From NCBI GenBank assembly GCA_903927615.1, contig CAIYNU010000006.1, positions 152,922 to 216,921 of the forward strand: 64,000 bases of DNA, in the 5' to 3' direction. The notes under the pieces are model-generated. The model saw only the letters and a list, made by a program, of their open reading frames with translations. It was not told the origin of the DNA and did not search any database. This stretch comes from an uncultured Rhodospirillales bacterium. Lineage in GTDB: Bacteria > Pseudomonadota > Alphaproteobacteria > Azospirillales > Azospirillaceae. Positions 56,931-64,000 of the stretch are shown one piece after another. The translations under genes and the position numbers were made by a program. How positions within the stretch are numbered: position 1 is the stretch's first letter; the number at the start of each line of letters is the position of its first letter.

Positions 56931-57836
56931 ATGAGTGCCAAAGGGGTGATCCTGGCGGTCGACGACGCGACCGATATGTTGTTAATAATCCAAGTCATTT
57001 TGCAAAAATCCGGCTTTGACGTCGTGACCGCCCGAAATGGCCGGGAAGCTCTTGATATCATTTCTGTTTCTCCAGATAAATTTGATGCGATCATTCTTGA
57101 CCGATTTATGCCGGTGATGGGCGGCTTGGAACTCTTAAGTATTATTAAAAATGATCCACGATTTAATGCGATCCCGGTGGTCATGCTGACCCTGTCCGCC
57201 ACCCATCAGGATGTCCAAGAGGGGATTTCTGCCGGTGCGTTCTACTATGTGACCAAACCCTACGATGCCGGCACCATCGTTGCGATTACCAGAGCCGCGG
57301 TTAATCAGTATCGCGAATATAAAGCCATGCAAGGCGCGGCCCGCCAGGCCGAACATAGCCTCAGACTCCTTGATCATGGCGTATTTTCCTACCGAACCAT
57401 CGACGAGGCGAATCTACTGACAAATATTCTAGCTTGGGGCTTTCCTCAACCATTTCGGGTGGTTCGTGGGTTGATGGAGTTGCTGGTCAATGCTGTCGAG
57501 CATGGCAATCTTGGGATTCGCTATGATGAAAAAAAGTCTCTGCTGTTTTCAGGTCAATGGTATCCCGAGCTGATGCGCAGAATGGAATCTCCGGAATATC
57601 GGCATAAGGTGGTCAAGGTCTTCTTTGAACGCCGCCCGGAGGCAATTGAAGTCACGATCAGCGATGAAGGAAAAGGATTTGATTGGGTGAAGTATCTTAA
57701 TTTTGACCCTGACCGGGTATTTGATCCCAATGGGCGCGGCATTGCCATGGCTCACGACAGTTTTGATAAGATCGCCTATCTCGGCAATGGCAACATTGTT
57801 CAGGTGACCGCTCATACCGGCAAATCTCAAGGCTGA
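56931..57836 (+). CDS. Response regulator receiver domain fused to HATPase_c (RsbW-like) domain
   Basis: ILAVDDATDMLLIIQVILQKSG...IILDRFMPVMGGLELL...YVTKPYD (REC); MELLVNAVEHGNLGI, ISDEGKGFDW, NGRGIAMA (HATPase N, G1, G2 boxes). Confidence 0.9.
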   Translation: MSAKGVILAVDDATDMLLIIQVILQKSGFDVVTARNGREALDIISVSPDKFDAIILDRFMPVMGGLELLSIIKNDPRFNAIPVVMLTLSATHQDVQEGISAGAFYYVTKPYDAGTIVAITRAAVNQYREYKAMQGAARQAEHSLRLLDHGVFSYRTIDEANLLTNILAWGFPQPFRVVRGLMELLVNAVEHGNLGIRYDEKKSLLFSGQWYPELMRRMESPEYRHKVVKVFFERRPEAIEVTISDEGKGFDWVKYLNFDPDRVFDPNGRGIAMAHDSFDKIAYLGNGNIVQVTAHTGKSQG

Positions 57837-57868
57837 CCCATCAGCCGGGACTGGCTGCTTCCCACGCT

Positions 57869-59848
57869 TCAATGAAGATCGTGCCAGACGGCCCGTTTGC
57901 ACCCATACATCAGGCCGGTCAACACCAGCAGGAACAGCATGACCCGAAGGCCCAGGTGCTTGCGCTCGTCCTGGGTCGGGTCAGCGACGAAGGACAGAAA
58001 GACCGCCACGTCCTCGGCCTCCTGTTCCGCCGTCGCCTTGGTCCCGTCGGCATAGCTCACGCTATCATCCTGGAGCATCTGCGGCATGCCGATCTGATGA
58101 CCCGGGAAATATTCGTTGTAGAACCGACCATCGATCAGCTTGAAGCCAGCCGGCGCCGACTCTTGATAGCCGGTCAGCAGCGCCGCGATATAGTCCTCGC
58201 CGCCATGCCGGGCCTTGGTGATCACCGACAGGTCGGGCGGCAGAAGACCGCCCATGACGGCCCCGGCCTCCTTGTCGTTGGCGAACGGCCCGACGATCCG
58301 GTCATAAGGCCGCGGGGCCCGCTTCAGGACCTTGCCCTCGTCATTGGGTTCGTCATCAACCTGATACGGCCACTGGGCGGCGATCTCCTTGATCTGATCC
58401 TCGGTGAACCCGATGCCCGCCAACGCCCGGAACGGCACCAGCGTCAAGGCATGGCAATGGGAGCACACCTCCTGGTAGACCTGAAAACCCCGTTTTGCTT
58501 GTTTCTGGTCGATGGTGCCGAAGGGACCGGCCTGGTGCCAGGTGTGGGACGGCAACGCGACCTCTTCCGCTTGAGCGACCCCGGCGAAACCCAAGGTCAA
58601 CGCCCCGGCAGCCGTCGCGAGCACGGCCACGCCCGCCGCTTTCTTCAAGGACTCCAGGATGCTGGCCGGCATCGGGCGCGGCGTCTCGAACCGGCCCAAC
58701 AGCGGCATCAGGATCAGGAAATAGACGAAGTAATATCCGGTCCCAACCCGCGCCAACAAGACCCACACGCCTTCGGGACTTCTGGCACCGCAGAAGCTGA
58801 GCACGACGATGTCGATGATCATCAGCCAGAAGCAGACGCGCGCGCGCGGCCGGAACTTCAGGCTACGGACCTTGGCGGTATCGAGCCAGGGGATCACGAA
58901 CAGCACCAACACGGCGCCGAACATGGCGACGGTGCCGCCAAGCTTGTCGGGAATGCCGCGCAGGATCGCATAGAGCCACAGATAGTACCACTCGGGCACG
59001 ATGTGCGACGGCGTCACCATGGGGTTGGCGGGGATGAAGTTATCCGGATGGCCCCAATAGGTCGGCGCAAAGAACACGAAAGCTGCGACCACCAGCAGGA
59101 ACACGCAACAGGCGAACAGGTCCTTGATCGTGACGTAAGGATGGAACGGCACCGTCTCGTCCGGCCCCCGGGGATCGATGCCCAGCGGATTGTTGGACCC
59201 GACACTGTGCAGCGCCGCCACATGCAGGATCACCACCGCCAGCAACACGAACGGCAACATGAAATGCAGCGTGTAGAAGCGGTTGAGGGTGGGGTTGTCC
59301 ACCGAGAAGCCACCCCACAGCCAGGTGACGATCGGATCGCCGACCACCGGGAAGGCCGAGAACAGGTTGGTGATGACGGTCGCGGCCCAGAAGCTCATCT
59401 GACCCCAGGGCAGCACGTAGCCCAGGAAGCCGGTCATGACCATCAGCAGGAAGATGAGCGCACCGATCAGCCACAGCAGTTCGCGAGGATTCTGGTACGA
59501 TCCATAATAAATGCCGCGCGCCATATGAACATAAATCGCGGCGAAGAAGAACGAACTGAGGTTGGCGTGCAGGTCGCGCAACAGCCAACCGTAATTGACA
59601 TCACGCATGATGTGCTCGACCGAGGCAAATGCCATCGTGGTATTCGCGGTGTATTGCATCGACAACAGGATGCCCGTAACCATCAACATTACGAGCGCCA
59701 GCGTCGCGAGCGCCCCGGATGCCCATAAATAGTTGACATTCCGTGGCATCTGGAATTCGAGATATTCGCGCTGCAACAAGGTGAAAATCGGCAGACGCGT
59801 ATCGATCCACTTAATCACGGGATTGGTGAATTTTGAATCGTGAACCAT
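57869..59848 (-). CDS. fbcH: Fused cytochrome b / cytochrome c1 of the bc1 complex
   Basis: Cytochrome b (GGFSVDNPTLNRFYTLHFMLPF, PEWYYL) followed in-frame by a signal-like segment and c1 (CSHCHAL, MPQMLQDD, C-terminal TM anchor). Confidence 0.97.
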   Translation of the reverse strand: MVHDSKFTNPVIKWIDTRLPIFTLLQREYLEFQMPRNVNYLWASGALATLALVMLMVTGILLSMQYTANTTMAFASVEHIMRDVNYGWLLRDLHANLSSFFFAAIYVHMARGIYYGSYQNPRELLWLIGALIFLLMVMTGFLGYVLPWGQMSFWAATVITNLFSAFPVVGDPIVTWLWGGFSVDNPTLNRFYTLHFMLPFVLLAVVILHVAALHSVGSNNPLGIDPRGPDETVPFHPYVTIKDLFACCVFLLVVAAFVFFAPTYWGHPDNFIPANPMVTPSHIVPEWYYLWLYAILRGIPDKLGGTVAMFGAVLVLFVIPWLDTAKVRSLKFRPRARVCFWLMIIDIVVLSFCGARSPEGVWVLLARVGTGYYFVYFLILMPLLGRFETPRPMPASILESLKKAAGVAVLATAAGALTLGFAGVAQAEEVALPSHTWHQAGPFGTIDQKQAKRGFQVYQEVCSHCHALTLVPFRALAGIGFTEDQIKEIAAQWPYQVDDEPNDEGKVLKRAPRPYDRIVGPFANDKEAGAVMGGLLPPDLSVITKARHGGEDYIAALLTGYQESAPAGFKLIDGRFYNEYFPGHQIGMPQMLQDDSVSYADGTKATAEQEAEDVAVFLSFVADPTQDERKHLGLRVMLFLLVLTGLMYGCKRAVWHDLH

Positions 59849-59951
59849 TGTGGTATGTCCCAATCCGAAAGAGCCACCCGTTGGATCGCCGCTGGGAGCG
59901 CGAGCGTCACGCCCGCACGCGGCCCCGTGTGCGCCGTGCCCGGTGCCCACC

Positions 59952-60524
59952 CTAGCCGATCTTGATCACAGCCTCGCTCAGAAAGACATATCTGGGGACA
60001 CTCAGATTGCGCGGTGCCGGGCCCTTGCGGATCCGCCCCGCCGTATCGAACTGCGATCCGTGACACGAGCAGAACCAGCCGCCGAACCCGCCATCGCCAA
60101 GATGGAGAGCGTTGCCGTCGAACATCGGAACGCAACCGAGGTGGGTACAGACGCCGATCAGAATCAGCCATTCGGGCTTTTGAACCCGTGCGCTATCCGC
60201 CTCGGCATCCCGCAGGGTGGTGATGTCGACGTCCTGGGCCGCCTTGATCTCCTCCGGCGTCCGCCGGCGGATGAAGACCGGCTTGCCCTGCCAGGCGGCG
60301 ACGATCATTTGGCCGGGTTGAACCGACGCGATGTTGACCTCGATGGTGGCCAACGCCAGGGTGTCCGAGGCCGGGTTCATGCTGTCGATGAACGGCCAGG
60401 CCGCGGCTCCAAGACCGGCGGCCCCCATTGCGGCGGTGCCCAGATACAGGAAATGACGCCGGCTCGGCGCGCCCCCGCCACCCTCGGCAGCGTCCGCACC
60501 AATGGGATGGGTGATGCTCGGCAT
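59952..60524 (-). CDS. petA: Rieske iron-sulfur subunit of bc1 complex
   Basis: Tat-like RRHFLYLG; CTHLGCVP and CSCHGSQFD cluster motifs. Confidence 0.98.
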   Translation of the reverse strand: MPSITHPIGADAAEGGGGAPSRRHFLYLGTAAMGAAGLGAAAWPFIDSMNPASDTLALATIEVNIASVQPGQMIVAAWQGKPVFIRRRTPEEIKAAQDVDITTLRDAEADSARVQKPEWLILIGVCTHLGCVPMFDGNALHLGDGGFGGWFCSCHGSQFDTAGRIRKGPAPRNLSVPRYVFLSEAVIKIG

Positions 60525-60632
60525 CCGTTTTCTTTCCTCTCCTGGTCCTTCGGACGGGCGTCAGGCCCGGGACCTTACGCGCATCCTTGGGTGCCGTCGC
60601 CGGATGCCTCCGGCATGCCGGAACAGATCTTC

Positions 60633-61022
60633 TTAGGGGTTGCTTTTCAGGTAAGCGATGAGGTTGGCTCGCTCCGCCGCATCCTTGACGCCGGCAAAGG
60701 TCATCTTGGTGCCGGGGACCATCGTCTGCGGTCCGCTCAGCCATGTTTCGAGCTGGTCTTCGGTCCAGGTGATCCCGCTGGCGCTCAGCACGCTGGAGTA
60801 GGCAAAGCCCGGATAGGACGCCGCCTTCCGACCAACCGTACCCTTGAGGCTGGGGCCGATTCTGCTCTGATCCATCGTCGGGAGATTGTGGCAAAGTGTG
60901 CAATATCTCTTGAACACCTTCTCGCCGACGGCGGCGTCCTGAGCGCAGGCATTGCCGCTGACGGCAAACAGCGCCGCGGTGACGGCGACCAGACCGAAGC
61001 CGACTTTCGAAGACGGACGCAT
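60633..61022 (-). CDS. Class I c-type cytochrome (mitochondrial-like cyt c / c2)
   Basis: Signal peptide, YCTLCHNL (CxxCH), GPSLKGTVGRKAASYPGFAYS, PGTKMTFAGVKD; start ATG 61022. Confidence 0.95.
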   Translation of the reverse strand: MRPSSKVGFGLVAVTAALFAVSGNACAQDAAVGEKVFKRYCTLCHNLPTMDQSRIGPSLKGTVGRKAASYPGFAYSSVLSASGITWTEDQLETWLSGPQTMVPGTKMTFAGVKDAAERANLIAYLKSNP

Positions 61023-61175
61023 GACCTGTTCTCCCCTGTTTATGATCGTCGTGCGGAACTTTGTTGTCATAAAAATCAACAAAGTAAACAAAAAAACAAA
61101 GCAGAATAAACCGGTCAACTCCCAACCACGATGGTCGTATCCTAAAATCGTCGACTCTTTGGGGAGCCCCGCCTC

Positions 61176-61811
61176 ATGTCACCGAACCCGTTCCGACGTT
61201 ACACCCTATTCGGCCTCGCGGTGGTGCTGCTGGTGGCAGGATCGCTCTGGCTGAAGGCCGGCCCAGCGCCGGACACCGGTCAGAACGAAACCAAACCCCT
61301 CTCGTTCGATCTTGGCGGTCCGTTTACGTTGACCGACGCCGGCGGCCGGCCGGTCAACGAAGCCAGTTGGCCGGGCAAGCTGCTGCTGATCTATTTCGGT
61401 TATCGGTTCTGCCCCGACATTTGCCCGACCACCCTGCAAACCATCGCCACCGCCGTCGACCGGCTGGGACCCGATGGCGAAAAGGTTCAACCGCTGTTTA
61501 TCACGGTAGATCCCGCACGCGATCGTCCCGAAATGTTGCCCGCCTATGTCGGTCTGTTCCACCCTCGCCTGATCGGGCTCACCGGGACGCCGGACCAGAT
61601 TGCAGCAATAGCCAGACTATTCCGGGTTTACTACCATAAGGTGGACAGCGCAGACCCGGAAACCTACACCATCGATCATTCGGCGTTCAGTTTTCTGGTC
61701 GGCGAGCATGGCAAGGTTCTCAAGATTTTCGGACATGAGACGTCGGCCGATGCGATGGCCGCGGAAATCAAAGCCCGTCTGATCCCGGCGCGCGTTAAGA
61801 AGGACCCATAA
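61176..61811 (+). CDS. SCO1/SenC copper chaperone for cytochrome oxidase
   Basis: LLLIYFGYRFCPDICPTTLQTIA (CPDxCP), VDPARDRPEML, YTIDHSAFSFLV. Confidence 0.96.
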   Translation: MSPNPFRRYTLFGLAVVLLVAGSLWLKAGPAPDTGQNETKPLSFDLGGPFTLTDAGGRPVNEASWPGKLLLIYFGYRFCPDICPTTLQTIATAVDRLGPDGEKVQPLFITVDPARDRPEMLPAYVGLFHPRLIGLTGTPDQIAAIARLFRVYYHKVDSADPETYTIDHSAFSFLVGEHGKVLKIFGHETSADAMAAEIKARLIPARVKKDP

Positions 61812-61822
61812 GCCGTCATGGC

Positions 61823-61884
61823 GAGGGGCGTTGCCCCCCCAAGCCCCCACCAGGGGACCCCACCAAGGGGTGACCCCTGGGAAC
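61823..61884. repeat. Intergenic composite palindrome (family A)
   Basis: aggggcgttgcccc...ccccaccaaggggtgacccctgggaaccc between SCO and the ABC transporter gene. Confidence 0.55.
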
Positions 61885-61959
61885 CCATCCGTGTTGCGCA
61901 CCGAAATCCTGCCCATGGGTCAGGAGTTCAACAGGACGCTATTCCTTCCGGGAGGTCCG

Positions 61960-63777
61960 ATGTTTCGCAAACCATCTTACGCCGAATCCACCCTGAAACC
62001 GGCCGCCGCCGCGGCCGCCGCCGACGCCGTGCGCCAGCGCGATCTCCGGCCGCTCCGACGGCTGGCCCCCTACCTGCGGCCCTATGGCTGGCCGATCGCC
62101 GGGGCGGTGCTGTCCCTGACCGTCGCCGCCATGACCATGCTGGCCATGGGCCAGGGGTTGCGGCTGCTGATCGACCGGGGCTTTGCCGCCGGCGACCCCG
62201 GAATGCTCGACCGGATGCTCGTGGTGCTGCTGGTGGTGACGGTGCTGCTGGGCGCCGCCGCCTTCGGCCGCTTCTTCCTGGTGTCGTGGGTGGGCGAACG
62301 GGTGGTCGCGGACCTGCGGCAAGCCGCCTACCAGCATGTGCTGCGGCTCAGCCCCGGTTACTTCGAGCACACCCGGACCGGCGACATCCTCTCGGTGCTG
62401 ACCACCGACACCACCCTGCTCCAGGTGGTGATCGGCTCGTCGGTGTCGATTGCGCTGCGCAACGGGCTGGTGCTGATCGGCGGAACGGTGATGCTGGTGA
62501 TCACCAGCGCCAAGCTCACCGGCCTGGTGTTCCTGGCGCTGCCGCTGGTGGTGCTGCCGATCATCGTCCTCGGACGCTGGGAGCGACGGCTGGCGCGCCT
62601 GTCCCAGGAGCGGGTCGGCGACGTGGGGTCGCATCTGGAGGAAACCCTGTCGGGAATTCGGGTGGTTCAGGCCTTCGGCCACGAAGCCATCGATCGCCGC
62701 CGCTTTGCCGGGCGGGTCGAGGACGCCTTCCTCACCGCCCTGCGACGGGTCCGGATCCGCTCGGTGACGGCGATGACCGTCATCGTGCTGATGTTCGGCG
62801 CCATCGGCATCGTGCTGTGGATGGGCGGCCATGACGTGGTGGCCGGCCGGATCACCGGCGGCGAGCTGTCGGCCTTTATCATCTATGCCGCCCTGGTGGC
62901 GGGGGCCGCGGGGTCCATCAGCGAGGTCTATGGCGACCTCCAGCGCGCCGCCGGCGCCACCGAACGGCTGTTCGAGCTGCTGACCACCGAGCCCGCGATT
63001 CTGCCGCCGGCCCAACCGGTCCCCTTACCGGAACCCGCCACCGGCCGCGTCCACTTCGAGGCCGTGACCTTCCACTACCCGGCCCATCCCGAGCACGCCG
63101 CCCTCGACGACTTTTCGCTGGAGGTTCAGCCGGGCGAAACCGTGGCGCTGGTCGGCCCCAGCGGGGCCGGTAAAACCACGGTGTTCCAGTTGCTGCTGCG
63201 CTTTTATGACCCCCAGGCCGGCGCGGTCCGGCTTGACGGCATCGACATCCGGACCGCCGACCCCGCCGCCGTCCGGATGCGGCTGGGACTGGTGCCCCAG
63301 GATGCCGTGATCTTCTCGGGCAACGCCTGGGAGAACATCCGCTACGGCCGCCCCGACGCCAATGACGCCGAGGTCCGGGCCGCGGCCGAGGCCGCCCATG
63401 CCCTGGACTTCCTGGACCGTCTGCCCGACGGCCTCGACACCTATCTGGGCGAGAAAGGGGTGCGGTTGTCGGGCGGTCAGCGCCAGCGCATCGCCATCGC
63501 CCGCGCCATTCTGCGCAATCCGCCGGTGCTGCTGCTCGACGAAGCCACCAGCGCCCTTGATGCCGAAAGCGAGCGGTCGGTGCAACAAGCCCTCGACGAG
63601 CTGAAAAAGCACCGCACCACCCTGATCATCGCCCATCGCCTGGCCACCGTGCTGAATGCCGACCGGATCGTGGTGATGGACCGGGGACGGGTGGTGGCGT
63701 GCGGCCGTCATGCCGATCTGATCGGAGAAGAAGGCTTGTATGCGCGACTGGCGGCGTTGCAATTTCATGGGGTTTAG
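61960..63777 (+). CDS. ABC transporter, fused permease/ATPase (MsbA/ABCB type)
   Basis: TM domain then VALVGPSGAGKTTVFQLLLRF, LSGGQRQRIAIARAIL, LLLDEATSALDAESE; SD GGGAGG before ATG 61960. Confidence 0.95.
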   Translation: MFRKPSYAESTLKPAAAAAAADAVRQRDLRPLRRLAPYLRPYGWPIAGAVLSLTVAAMTMLAMGQGLRLLIDRGFAAGDPGMLDRMLVVLLVVTVLLGAAAFGRFFLVSWVGERVVADLRQAAYQHVLRLSPGYFEHTRTGDILSVLTTDTTLLQVVIGSSVSIALRNGLVLIGGTVMLVITSAKLTGLVFLALPLVVLPIIVLGRWERRLARLSQERVGDVGSHLEETLSGIRVVQAFGHEAIDRRRFAGRVEDAFLTALRRVRIRSVTAMTVIVLMFGAIGIVLWMGGHDVVAGRITGGELSAFIIYAALVAGAAGSISEVYGDLQRAAGATERLFELLTTEPAILPPAQPVPLPEPATGRVHFEAVTFHYPAHPEHAALDDFSLEVQPGETVALVGPSGAGKTTVFQLLLRFYDPQAGAVRLDGIDIRTADPAAVRMRLGLVPQDAVIFSGNAWENIRYGRPDANDAEVRAAAEAAHALDFLDRLPDGLDTYLGEKGVRLSGGQRQRIAIARAILRNPPVLLLDEATSALDAESERSVQQALDELKKHRTTLIIAHRLATVLNADRIVVMDRGRVVACGRHADLIGEEGLYARLAALQFHGV

Positions 63778-63828
63778 CCTGCGGCTTAATGGGGTTTAGC
63801 CTGCGGCTTATGGGGTTTAGCCTGCGGC
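63767..63828. repeat. 22-bp tandem repeat (ATGGGGTTTAGCCTGCGGCTTA), ~2.8 copies
   Basis: Read directly; the first copy contains the TAG stop of the ABC transporter gene. Confidence 0.93.
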
Positions 63829-63862
63829 GGCCAGGGGCGCCGTCCCTGGCCGCCGTTAAGGA

Positions 63863-64000
63863 TCACCAGAACTCCGGCAACCGCGGTCCCAGCACCAGCT
63901 TGGCGATGAACAAGGCTCCCAGCGGCGCCATCATGTCCCGGTCGGCGGTCAGGACATGGTGCCGGAGTGCCTCCGGGCTGATCAGGACGATCTCCAACCC
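63863..64000 (-). CDS. C-terminal fragment of a CDS running off the window
   Basis: Reverse strand reads GLEIVLISPEALRHHVLTADRDMMAPLGALFIAKLVLGPRLPEFW* to the edge. Confidence 0.55.
   Translation of the reverse strand, partial: GLEIVLISPEALRHHVLTADRDMMAPLGALFIAKLVLGPRLPEFW

Overview
High-GC bacterial chromosomal window. Gene content (fused cytochrome b/c1, CtaA/CtaB, ccm genes) resembles an alphaproteobacterium of the Rhodospirillales type; this is inference, not a search result. Main blocks: (1) 0-12.8 kb, envelope/glycan genes: GT-C-like membrane proteins, GT2, GT2-GtrA, an SDR epimerase, pentapeptide-repeat and MORN proteins. It includes a DUF2061-like gene pair whose second member is broken by a 185-bp TA-flanked palindromic MITE-like insertion. 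(2) 12.9-18 kb: TPR-methyltransferase, FitAB/VapBC-type toxin-antitoxin, ctaB, rmlA. (3) 18.1-37.3 kb, minus strand: a nearly complete type IV pilus/type II secretion-like assembly cluster with unusual fusions (PilM-PilN, PilO-PilP, FHA-PilB/GspE), with a Ser/Thr kinase fused to an FGE-like domain directly upstream of the FHA-ATPase. This is the best candidate for an under-described system: a phospho-regulated pilus/secretion machine. (4) 37.5-42.3 kb: membrane protein and TPR-OGT-like glycosyltransferase. (5) 42.7-45.5 kb: copper-handling operon (DUF2946-like, outer-membrane protein, CopC, CopD). (6) 45.6-49.4 kb: TPR-sulfotransferase, GT2, SDR. (7) 49.4-61.8 kb: respiratory block (ctaA, a fused heme-copper oxidase I-II-like protein, ccmC/G/F/E/D, fused cyt b/c1, Rieske, cyt c, SCO). 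(8) 61.9-63.8 kb: ABC exporter. Intergenic DNA carries two dispersed palindromic repeat families and several short 12/15/22-bp tandem repeats. All family assignments are by eye from the translations; no searches were run.
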